The notes beneath the pieces were generated by a model. It did no database searches. It was not told where the DNA came from and saw only the letters and a program-made list of their open reading frames with translations. From Bacillota bacterium (GTDB lineage: Bacteria > Bacillota > Clostridia > Saccharofermentanales > Fastidiosipilaceae): DNA of 6,092 bases. Made by a program: the position numbers and the translations under genes. Positions 1 through 6,092 of the stretch are shown piece after piece (the first letter of the stretch is position 1; every line of letters begins with the position of its first letter). The stretch lies in NCBI GenBank assembly GCA_023388205.1, contig JAEWGS010000079.1:1-6092 (forward strand). Direction: 5' to 3'.

Positions 1-1
1 G

Positions 2-1219
2 GCAAATGGCGTGGCGTTGATCTATGGTTTTGCCAAGGTTGTCGCGCCAGGCGTCGTCGAAGTGGCGCTTCGAAATGACGCAAATGATGCAAACGATGTA
101 AATGACGCAAGTGTCGTGCACATTGAAGCAGAAAGCGAAGAAAAAACCGCGCCTGTGCAACGCCTCGAAGCGAAACGAATCGTCTTGGCTGTAGGGGGTG
201 CGCCCGCTGTTCCGGCCGCCTTTGTTCCCATGTTGACGCATCCGCGAGTCGTCAGCAGTGACGATCTTTTGAATGAAGGTGAAAAGCGCTGGCTCAAAAA
301 AGAGGATGGCACATTGAGTTTGCCCAAGCGCGTCGCGGTGATTGGCGGCGGTGTGATCGGTATGGAATTCATGTCTTTTTTCTCTGATTTGGGTTCAGAA
401 GTGCAGGTCTTTGAGTTTTTGCCGTCCACTTTGGCGCAAGCTTCCCCTGAAGCAGGGAAAACGCTCGAGCGCATTTATAAGCGTCGTGGCGTCAAATTCA
501 ACACATCGGTCGAAGTTGAAGCGATTTCAGAACAAGGCGAACAGCTCAGCTTGAGTTTCAGAAAAAGGCCGAAGCAAGAAGGCGGAGAAAAGGGGCCGAT
601 GCAGACGCTTGATGTGGATTTGGTGCTGATTGCGACAGGTCGAAAAGCTCAAGTTGAAGCAGCGGTGGATCCGGCACTGGATCTTAAGATGGAACGGGGC
701 TTGGTTGTCTGTGATGAACATTACGAGAGCTCGGTGCCAGGTCTCTATGCGATCGGCGATGTGCGTTTCGGGACGAAACTTTTGGCGCACGCGGCGGAGG
801 CAGAAGGCAAGGACTTTTTGCAGGCCTGTCTCGGACAAAAGCGCAATTTGCAGTTGGATGTGATCCCAGCTGCCGTTTACACTCATCCAGAATTGGGCTT
901 TTGCGGTCTCACCTTGGAGCAGGCGAAGGCGCGCGGGATTGAAGCGAACAGCTTGCATCTTTATACGAATGTTAATGGCAAGAGTTTGATCGAAAATGCA
1001 GAGCGTGGTTTTTTAGAGCTGATCTATGAAGAGGGCAGCTTGAAAATCTTGGGTGCGACTTTGTGTTGTGAAAGAGCGAGCGATTTAATTTCAGAGATTG
1101 CTGCAGCGATGAGCCAACATCTTGATGTCAAAGGGCTTGCGGCTGTCATTCGCCCGCATCCGAGCTTCAGTGAAATGCTGAGTCAATTGACCGATGCCTT
1201 TTTGTTTGAGGCGCATTGA
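2..1219 (+). CDS. lpdA: Dihydrolipoyl dehydrogenase-type flavoprotein, 5'-truncated by window edge
   Basis: Class I pyridine nucleotide-disulfide oxidoreductase, best read as the E3 subunit (dihydrolipoyl dehydrogenase), which reoxidises the lipoyl groups of 2-oxoacid dehydrogenase or glycine-cleavage complexes using FAD and NAD+. The frame is open to the left edge, so the GTG at 11 is probably internal. About the first quarter of the protein, with the FAD GxGxxG motif and the CxxxxC redox disulfide, should lie upstream. Counting residues from the GTG at 11, I see the NAD-binding GGGVIG at 112-117, with an acidic residue (E135) ending the next strand, which suits NAD rather than NADP. The second FAD motif is ATGR (208-211) followed by AIGD (247-250). 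The dimerisation domain contains VYTHPELGFCGLT. The C-terminal HPSFSE holds the His383/Glu388 pair, matching the HPTLSE catalytic dyad of E3 enzymes and arguing against mercuric reductase. The usual ATGS is AVGG here (60-63). A run of NDA repeats lies at residues 22-33. The partner complex is not visible. Confidence 0.8.
   Translation, partial: ANGVALIYGFAKVVAPGVVEVALRNDANDANDVNDASVVHIEAESEEKTAPVQRLEAKRIVLAVGGAPAVPAAFVPMLTHPRVVSSDDLLNEGEKRWLKKEDGTLSLPKRVAVIGGGVIGMEFMSFFSDLGSEVQVFEFLPSTLAQASPEAGKTLERIYKRRGVKFNTSVEVEAISEQGEQLSLSFRKRPKQEGGEKGPMQTLDVDLVLIATGRKAQVEAAVDPALDLKMERGLVVCDEHYESSVPGLYAIGDVRFGTKLLAHAAEAEGKDFLQACLGQKRNLQLDVIPAAVYTHPELGFCGLTLEQAKARGIEANSLHLYTNVNGKSLIENAERGFLELIYEEGSLKILGATLCCERASDLISEIAAAMSQHLDVKGLAAVIRPHPSFSEMLSQLTDAFLFEAH
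74..109 (+). repeat. Four in-frame tandem 9-bp units coding NDA-NDA-NDV-NDA
   Basis: Four consecutive 9-base units (74-82, 83-91, 92-100, 101-109) follow the pattern aaYgaYgYa. The first and last are identical (aatgacgca) and the middle two differ by one to three bases. Because the unit is a multiple of three, the flavoprotein frame is kept and only a short Asn-Asp-Ala string is added. It sits between the strand ending in VVEVAL and the strand leading into the AVGG motif, where E3 enzymes normally have a short variable loop. Confidence 0.85.
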
Positions 1220-1290
1220 GCGTGTACGTCAAGCAAAAAACGTAGGATCTTTGGACCTTGCGATTAAGAAAATAGAGCATCTTAAAATGG

Positions 1291-1327
1291 AGCACCTTCT
1301 TTGTGAAGAGGGTGCTTTTCTCTCTTT
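1291..1327 (+). terminator. Rho-independent terminator after the flavoprotein gene
   Basis: An 11-bp stem pairs agcaccttctt (1291-1301) with aagagggtgct (1306-1316), with one G-T wobble and a 4-base tgtg loop. It is followed by a T-rich tract (ttttctctcttt). It lies about 70 bases after the flavoprotein stop codon with no gene between, so it most likely ends that transcript and separates it from the CapA-like gene downstream. Confidence 0.85.
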
Positions 1328-1393
1328 CGAAGTCTTTTGCGAAAAATTAAAGCGTCTTTTTTTATGCGATGAAGCGGCGGAATCGTTAAACTA

Positions 1394-1399
1394 TAGAAT
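1394..1399 (+). promoter_or_regulatory. Weak candidate -10 box (TAGAAT) upstream of the CapA-like gene
   Basis: TAGAAT matches the sigma-A -10 consensus at five of six positions and lies 34 bases before the ATG at 1434, downstream of the terminator, where a promoter is expected. No good -35 hexamer is found 16-18 bases upstream, so the assignment rests on position and one hexamer only. Confidence 0.25.
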
Positions 1400-1433
1400 T
1401 CAGAAGAGGTGAGGGCGGCTAAAGGATTAGGAT

Positions 1434-3029
1434 ATGAAAGGGATCATTAGCGAGAAACAAAAGAAAAAATCAAAAGTGAGCTGCAGGCGAAAGGCAATGA
1501 GCGCACTATTTTTGCTCAGCTTATTTTTGTTCTGCTTTTGCTTGGGGCAGGAGCTTCAAGTCCCTGTGCGGGCAGAAGAACAGACAGATTCAGGATCTTT
1601 GCCTTATATTCCAGAGCTAACTTCTGAAGTTGAAGCGGTCCGTGCTTCTGATACGGAAGGTGAAGCGCGAACGTCAAGCGAAGGCAATCACGCCAGCCAA
1701 CTGGACAAGCAGCCAGCGCAAACGAAAGCAAAGCGACAGATTATTTATTACAACGACGGAAGGCGACCTGAAGATCAGGAAACGCATACCGTCACCATCG
1801 GTGCCGTTGGTGAAGTGTTGATGCATTCGTCGGTGCTTAACGGCGGTTTTGATGCAGAGGGAAACAGCGACTACGATTATATGTTCCGCTACCTTGCGCC
1901 GGAACTTGCGAAACTCGACTATAGCATCTGCGATATGGAAGGCACTTTGGCTGGGCCGCCTTATACCGGCTATCCGCTTTTTTCCGCGCCAGATACCGTG
2001 GCCAAGGCGATTCATTCCGCGGGCTTTGATATGGCGGTCACGAGCAACAATCATATGATGGATCGCGGAGAAGAAGGCTTCTTGCGCACCATTCAGGTTT
2101 TGCAAGATCACGGCGTTGAGACGGTGGGCGGGCGACTCACAGATGAAGAGCCGACTTTTGTACTCAAGAAGATCAACGGTATCGTGGTTGGGATCAGCGC
2201 CTTTAGCTATGAAACGGTGCGTTTAGGGGAACATCGTGCGATCAATGGCATTCCCATTCCCAAGTCGATTGAGCCCCGAATTGATACTTTCTCACAGGAG
2301 CCGGAATACATTTCGCAGGATCAAGAGCGGATCAAAGAGCGCGTGAGACAGATGCGAGAAGCGGGTGCAGAACTGGTTGTTTTCTGTATGCATTGGGGGA
2401 CGGAATATTTGGAAAGCGAAGATGATTTTTCTCAGATCTATTCGCAAACTTTGGCTGATGCGGGTTGCGATTTGGCCCTCAATTGTGGTCCTCACGTCGT
2501 TTGGCCGGTTCGGATGATTTCATCTCAAGATGGATCGCATCAGATGCTTTGTTTCTATTCTGTGGGGAATATCGTGTCTGATCAATATTATTCGATCGGT
2601 GATTCGAATGGTCGCTGTGAAGACGGTATTTTGGCAGTGGCTCGTTATGAAAAAGCGCCCGGGCAAGCGGTGAAATTGGTCGAAGCGGGATATATTGCGA
2701 CATACTGTAAAAAAGAAAATATTGGCTATGATATGAACTTAAACAGTGTGACCCCGGTTGAAGCGGCGCTGCAAGATCCTGCAGCTTATGAGGCGGAAAA
2801 CTTTACGAATGAAATTGGGGCGTCCAAAGAACGGACGAATGTGTTGATGGAGCAAAATACCCTCAATGGTTTTGAGCTCAAAAATTACGTTCACTTGCCT
2901 GATTCATGGAAGAAAACGACAGATGTTCAAAACTATAATGAAGAAGAACGACCGATCGTTTTACCGCTTCCGACAGAAACGAATCAAAATGGAGAAGAGA
3001 TCATCGGGCCTGCATTGCCCAAAGAATAA
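1434..3029 (+). CDS. Secreted CapA-family (PGA_cap) metallophosphatase-fold protein
   Basis: 531 residues. The start is fixed by an in-frame TAG just upstream (1428-1430) and an AGGA at 1423-1426, seven bases before the ATG. A lysine/arginine-rich N-terminus (1-20) and a hydrophobic core (about 22-38) end in VRA-EE, a plausible signal peptidase I site after A47; there is no lipobox. An acidic, polar linker (about 48-115) leads to a CapA domain (about 119-405), recognised from the family landmarks GxVLMH (126-131), DMEGTL (167-172), SNNHMMDRG (204-212), HWGTEY (320-325) and YSVGN (375-379). CapA proteins are tied to poly-gamma-glutamate capsule synthesis, but most homologues are uncharacterised and no capB, capC or capE is visible here. 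Two expected metal-site positions differ: the usual GD is G126-E127, and the usual HPH is G352-P353-H354. A polar C-terminal extension (about 405-531) has no motif I recognise. It probably acts outside the membrane; its substrate is unknown. Confidence 0.82.
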   Translation: MKGIISEKQKKKSKVSCRRKAMSALFLLSLFLFCFCLGQELQVPVRAEEQTDSGSLPYIPELTSEVEAVRASDTEGEARTSSEGNHASQLDKQPAQTKAKRQIIYYNDGRRPEDQETHTVTIGAVGEVLMHSSVLNGGFDAEGNSDYDYMFRYLAPELAKLDYSICDMEGTLAGPPYTGYPLFSAPDTVAKAIHSAGFDMAVTSNNHMMDRGEEGFLRTIQVLQDHGVETVGGRLTDEEPTFVLKKINGIVVGISAFSYETVRLGEHRAINGIPIPKSIEPRIDTFSQEPEYISQDQERIKERVRQMREAGAELVVFCMHWGTEYLESEDDFSQIYSQTLADAGCDLALNCGPHVVWPVRMISSQDGSHQMLCFYSVGNIVSDQYYSIGDSNGRCEDGILAVARYEKAPGQAVKLVEAGYIATYCKKENIGYDMNLNSVTPVEAALQDPAAYEAENFTNEIGASKERTNVLMEQNTLNGFELKNYVHLPDSWKKTTDVQNYNEEERPIVLPLPTETNQNGEEIIGPALPKE

Positions 3030-3093
3030 GGATTCAAAAAGCTAAAGCGAAAAAGCAAGCAACGAAAGAGCGAAACTTTGGAAGTCCTATTGA

Positions 3094-3123
3094 ATTGAAA
3101 GTCATGATTCATTGAAAGTCATG
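3094..3123 (+). repeat. Direct repeat of 13 bp, two copies 17 bp apart
   Basis: The sequence attgaaagtcatg occurs exactly at 3094-3106 and again at 3111-3123, separated by four bases. It lies in the spacer before the peptidase gene, ending seven bases before its AGGAG. Each copy contains TTGAAA, which is close to a -35 hexamer, but no convincing -10 is placed to match. It may be a tandem duplication remnant or a paired binding site. Confidence 0.8.
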
Positions 3124-3142
3124 CTTAAAAGGAGAGTAGATC

Positions 3143-4867
3143 ATGCACTTTGAGTACAAAAAATTATTGCCTTTTGATCAGATGCCTTATGAACGTCCAG
3201 ATCTCAAAGCGAAGGCAAAAGCGTTAGAAGAGATGACTCAGGCCTTTGAAGCGGCCCCGAATGTTCAAGAACAGATTCGCTTATACAATGAAATCGAAGT
3301 GCTGCAAGCGCATATGAATACGTTGGAAACCTTGGTTCAGGTGCGCCACAGCATCGATTCTACAGATGAATTTTACAAAGCTGAAAAAGCTTATTTTGAA
3401 GAGGACATGCCGCATCTGGCCCTTGCGAGCAGCCGCTTTTACAAAGTGCTTCTCGAAAGTCCTTGGCTCAAGGAGCTAGAAGCAGAATTGGGTACAGAAA
3501 CGATCAACCAGCACAAGTGCAAGTTGAGGATTATTTCTCCCGAAATTCTTGAGGATTTGACCCTGGAAGATCGCTTGGTCAATGAGTATGAAAACCTCTT
3601 GGCCAATGGGGAAATTGAGTATGAAGGTCAGCGTTACGCCTTGTCTCAGTTTGTGCATCCCTTGCAGTCGACGGATCGCGAAGAACGCCGCAAAGGGCAT
3701 GAAGCGCGAGAGGCCTTTTTCCTTGCACAGGAGAAAAAATTCGACGAGCTTTATGATCAGCTGGTTCAAGTGCGCCACCGCATTGCGCAAAAATTAGGTT
3801 TTGAGAATTTTATCGAAGTGGCTTATTTGCGTTTGGGAAGAACGACCTATGGGCCCAAAGAAGTGCAAGCTTATCGTGATCAAATTTTGAGAGATCTGGT
3901 GCCTTACACGACCCAGTTGGCGGCGCGTCATGCGAAGCGAATTGGCTTATCTCCAGAGACCTTTAGATATATTGATGGCACTTTGAGCTACAAGACGGGT
4001 AATGCGAAACCTGTGGGAACGCCTGATGAGATCGTTGAAGAAGCGGGGCTGATGTATGATGACTTGATGCCTCAGACGGGTGAGATGTTCCGGATGATGC
4101 GAGAAAATGGCCTGATGGATCTACTCGCCAAAAAAGGCAAGCATGGCGGCGGTTACATGACGATGCTGATGGATTACGGGGTGCCCTTTCTTTTTGCGAA
4201 TTTTAATGGGACGCAGCACGATATCGAAGTCATGACGCATGAGGCGGGGCATTGCTTTCAGGGATATATGTCGCGCAATAACCGAACGCTGTCGGATTTG
4301 AGTCCAACTTTGGAGGCCTGTGAGATTCATTCCATGTCGATGGAGTTTTTGACCTGGCCTTACATGGAGCGCTTTTTCAAAGAACAAACGGAAAAGTTTA
4401 AGTTTTCACACTTAAGTGGTGCGCTGACCTTCATTCCTTACGGCGTGACGGTCGACGAGTTCCAGCATTATGTCTACGCGAATCCTCAGGCGACCCCCGA
4501 AGAGCGAAAGGCAAAATGGCATGAGATCGAGAAAAAATATCGTCCATATCTCAATTACGAGGGATTTGAGCATTTAGAAAGAGGCGCCTTCTGGCATCGT
4601 CAAAGCCATATTTTCTCGCATCCGTTTTATTACATCGACTATACTTTGGCGCAAATAGTGGCCTTACAATATTGGAAGTGGTCTTGCGAAAACCGTGAAG
4701 CGGCGCTCAAATCGTATGTGCGTTTGTGCGAAGATGGAGGACGCTTTGATTTCGTGACTTTGGTGAAGCGCGCTGGCTTGACGACACCCTTTGAAGACGG
4801 GACGGTGGCTGAAGTGGCCCAAAGCTGCCAAGCGGTGCTTAATCAAATTGATGACGAGGCTTTTTAG
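3143..4867 (+). CDS. M3-family zinc oligoendopeptidase
   Basis: 574 residues, the usual length for bacterial M3-family oligoendopeptidases (about 550-600). The start is supported by AGGAG (3130-3134) eight bases upstream and an in-frame TGA at 3113-3115. It has no signal peptide, so it should act in the cytoplasm, cutting short peptides during peptide recycling or nutrition. A mostly helical N-terminal part (about 1-330) is followed by the catalytic zinc site HEAGH (366-370), where H366 and H370 bind zinc and E367 is the catalytic base. The third ligand is most likely E394 in EACEIHSMSMEF. The late HIFSHPFYYIDY segment (489-500) holds the His/Tyr residues that in this family hold the substrate and stabilise the transition state. 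All key residues are present, so it should be active. It resembles the generic M3 oligoendopeptidase group; I do not assign it as PepF because substrate range cannot be read from the sequence. Confidence 0.93.
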   Translation: MHFEYKKLLPFDQMPYERPDLKAKAKALEEMTQAFEAAPNVQEQIRLYNEIEVLQAHMNTLETLVQVRHSIDSTDEFYKAEKAYFEEDMPHLALASSRFYKVLLESPWLKELEAELGTETINQHKCKLRIISPEILEDLTLEDRLVNEYENLLANGEIEYEGQRYALSQFVHPLQSTDREERRKGHEAREAFFLAQEKKFDELYDQLVQVRHRIAQKLGFENFIEVAYLRLGRTTYGPKEVQAYRDQILRDLVPYTTQLAARHAKRIGLSPETFRYIDGTLSYKTGNAKPVGTPDEIVEEAGLMYDDLMPQTGEMFRMMRENGLMDLLAKKGKHGGGYMTMLMDYGVPFLFANFNGTQHDIEVMTHEAGHCFQGYMSRNNRTLSDLSPTLEACEIHSMSMEFLTWPYMERFFKEQTEKFKFSHLSGALTFIPYGVTVDEFQHYVYANPQATPEERKAKWHEIEKKYRPYLNYEGFEHLERGAFWHRQSHIFSHPFYYIDYTLAQIVALQYWKWSCENREAALKSYVRLCEDGGRFDFVTLVKRAGLTTPFEDGTVAEVAQSCQAVLNQIDDEAF

Positions 4868-4878
4868 TGGCGAGGCCT

Positions 4879-4930
4879 TTCGGTGAGTTGCTTCGGTGAG
4901 TTGTTTCGTTGAGTCGTTTCATTGAGGGCT
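4879..4930 (+). repeat. Four tandem 13-bp units between the peptidase gene and proS
   Basis: Units at 4879-4891, 4892-4904, 4905-4917 and 4918-4930 share the pattern ttcRKTGAGtYgY. The first two (ttcggtgagttgc, ttcggtgagttgt) differ by one base, the third by a few, and the fourth is the most decayed (ttcattgagggct). The array starts 11 bases after the peptidase stop codon and ends about 63 bases before proS. The unit is not self-complementary, so it does not form a hairpin, and 13 is not a multiple of three, so it is not coding. Confidence 0.85.
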
Positions 4931-4993
4931 TGGCTAAAGAGCTGCTGAGAGATGCCAAAAGCGGACGAGAAAGAGAAGGAAGAGGAAAAGCAC

Positions 4994-6092
4994 ATGAGAT
5001 TAAAACATTCGTTTTTTTATACTTTGAGAGAAGATGCCAGAGACGAGGAATCTGCGGGCGGTAATTTGTTGGTCCGCGCGGGGATGATCCGAAAGAGCTC
5101 GTCGGGTGTTTATATGATGATGCCCTTGGGGCATATGGCGCTGCAAAATATCATCTCGATTATTCGTGAAGAGATGAATGCGATCGGGGCTCAGGAGCTG
5201 ACGATGCCCTCGCTTTTGCCCGAAGAAGTTTATGTGGCCTCTGGGCGTCGTGCGGGTTTTGGCTCTTCGATGTTTGCGCTCAAAGATCGTTTCGATAAGC
5301 CCTTTGTTTTGGCGCCGACGCATGAAGAACTCTTTGCAGATGCTGCGCGGATGGCGGTGCGTTCTTACAAAAATTTGCCTCTGAATCTATATCAATTTCA
5401 GACGAAGTTTCGCGACGAACCGAGGCCTCGCTTTGGGCTCATTCGCGTGCGTGAGTTTGTGATGAAAGATGCCTATACCTTCGATGCGGATTTAGAGGGG
5501 CTCGATCAGCAATATCAAGCTGTCTTTGAGGCGTATCGCAGAAGCTTTGATCGCATGGGCTTGAACTATGTCATTGTCAAAGCCGACACGGGCATCATGG
5601 GCGGTTTGCTTTCGGAAGAATTCCAAGCGCTCAGCGAAGTGGGCGAAGATGTTTTGGTCTTAGAAGATCAGTCAGGTTATGCGAAGAATCTGGAAGTGGC
5701 CGCTTGCGTTTTGGAAGAAGAAGCCTCAAACGAAGAACATCTGAGCTTGAATCTCGTGGAAACGCCCAAGGCGAAGACGATCGAAGAGGTGGCGGCCTTT
5801 TTTGGCAAAGATGCGAAAGCCTTTGTCAAAACGCTCATTTATGAAATCGATGGAAAAGCCTATGCGGTCTGTGTGAGAGGCGACCACGAAGTCAATGAAA
5901 CGAAGTTGCAAAAGCTTTTGCAAGCGACGGAAGTGAACTTGGCGGATGCGGCATTGGTCGAAGAGGTGACGGGCGCGCCCGTGGGCTTTGCCGGTCCTGT
6001 GGGATTAAAAATCCCTGTGATTTTGGATCAGAGCGTGACGGTGATGGCGAACTTCATCGTGGGCGCGAATCAAAAGGATCATCACTATGAGC
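4994..6092 (+). CDS. proS: Prolyl-tRNA synthetase, 3'-truncated by window edge
   Basis: Class II aminoacyl-tRNA synthetase that charges tRNA-Pro with proline in the cytoplasm. The ATG at 4994 has AGAGGA (4981-4986) seven bases upstream, and the protein opens MRLKHSFFYTLRED, as bacterial ProS does. The first 366 codons are in the window without a stop; the bacterial long form is about 570 residues. Visible landmarks are motif 1 (about 30-75, with SSSGVY and PLG), LAPTHEE (106-112), and motif 2 FRDEPRPRFGLIRVREF (139-155) followed by MKDAYTF (157-163). The inserted YbaK-like editing domain starts near 255 and includes the lysine at K279 (FVKTL), GFAGPVG (331-337) and NFIVGANQKD (353-362). This domain clears mischarged Ala-tRNA-Pro. 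Motif 3 and the anticodon-binding domain lie beyond the edge. SEEF at 207-210 replaces the SHEF of the E. coli enzyme. I see no T-box leader in the 126-base spacer. Confidence 0.97.
   Translation, partial: MRLKHSFFYTLREDARDEESAGGNLLVRAGMIRKSSSGVYMMMPLGHMALQNIISIIREEMNAIGAQELTMPSLLPEEVYVASGRRAGFGSSMFALKDRFDKPFVLAPTHEELFADAARMAVRSYKNLPLNLYQFQTKFRDEPRPRFGLIRVREFVMKDAYTFDADLEGLDQQYQAVFEAYRRSFDRMGLNYVIVKADTGIMGGLLSEEFQALSEVGEDVLVLEDQSGYAKNLEVAACVLEEEASNEEHLSLNLVETPKAKTIEEVAAFFGKDAKAFVKTLIYEIDGKAYAVCVRGDHEVNETKLQKLLQATEVNLADAALVEEVTGAPVGFAGPVGLKIPVILDQSVTVMANFIVGANQKDHHYE

Noticed and set aside
22..474. 150-codon open frame on the minus strand
   Set aside because: It lies wholly opposite the flavoprotein gene, whose motifs are clear, and its Ser/Thr/Ala-rich translation is typical of an antisense shadow.
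1194..1412. 72-codon open frame overlapping the end of the flavoprotein gene
   Set aside because: It begins inside the flavoprotein gene in another frame, has no ribosome binding site, and reads straight through the terminator hairpin at 1291-1327. Its protein resembles nothing I know.
1462..1548. Lipoprotein signal (cysteines near the end of the hydrophobic segment of the CapA-like protein)
   Set aside because: The cysteines in FLFCFCLG are not preceded by a proper L-x-[A/G]-C lipobox, while VRA-EE gives a reasonable ordinary signal peptidase site.
4928..4962. Possible hairpin between gcttggc and gccaaaagc, considered as a terminator for the peptidase gene
   Set aside because: The stem is about seven pairs with a two-base bulge and a loop near 19 bases, and a purine-rich stretch follows instead of a T-tract.
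4868..4993. T-box riboswitch leader for proS
   Set aside because: The spacer is too short for a full T-box leader, shows no T-box core sequence, and has no terminator/antiterminator pair.
5000..5323. 107-codon open frame on the minus strand opposite proS
   Set aside because: The + strand here carries unmistakable ProS motifs; the His/Arg-rich antisense product is a shadow.

Overview
The window looks like ordinary chromosomal DNA of a low-to-mid GC Gram-positive bacterium, most likely a member of the Bacillota (Clostridia or a neighbouring class). This is an inference from three things: the ProS of the long bacterial type, the M3-family oligoendopeptidase, and the secreted CapA-family protein with a Gram-positive-style signal peptide. 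The sequence alone does not fix genus or species. All recognisable genes lie on the + strand.

Layout: (1) 2-1219 is the 3' part of a dihydrolipoyl dehydrogenase-type flavoprotein whose N-terminal FAD and redox-cysteine region lies upstream of the window. (2) 1220-1433 is an intergenic stretch with a good rho-independent terminator (1291-1327) and a weak candidate promoter. (3) 1434-3029 encodes a secreted, CapA-like (PGA_cap) metallophosphatase-fold protein with changed metal-site residues. (4) 3030-3142 is a short spacer with a 13-bp direct repeat. (5) 3143-4867 encodes a cytoplasmic M3-family zinc oligoendopeptidase. (6) 4868-4993 is a spacer with four tandem 13-bp units. (7) 4994-6092 is the 5' part of prolyl-tRNA synthetase (proS), which runs off the right edge inside its editing domain.

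The terminator separates the flavoprotein gene from what follows. I see no convincing terminator after the CapA-like gene or after the peptidase gene, and the gaps are about 110-130 bases. The last three genes could therefore share transcripts, but their functions (envelope protein, peptide turnover, tRNA charging) do not form an obvious pathway.

I found no mobile element, CRISPR array, RNA gene, toxin-antitoxin pair or defence system, and no clear sign of a new biological system. The points most worth a second look are the CapA-like protein's divergent active site and three separate short tandem or direct repeats, one in-frame within the flavoprotein gene and two between genes.
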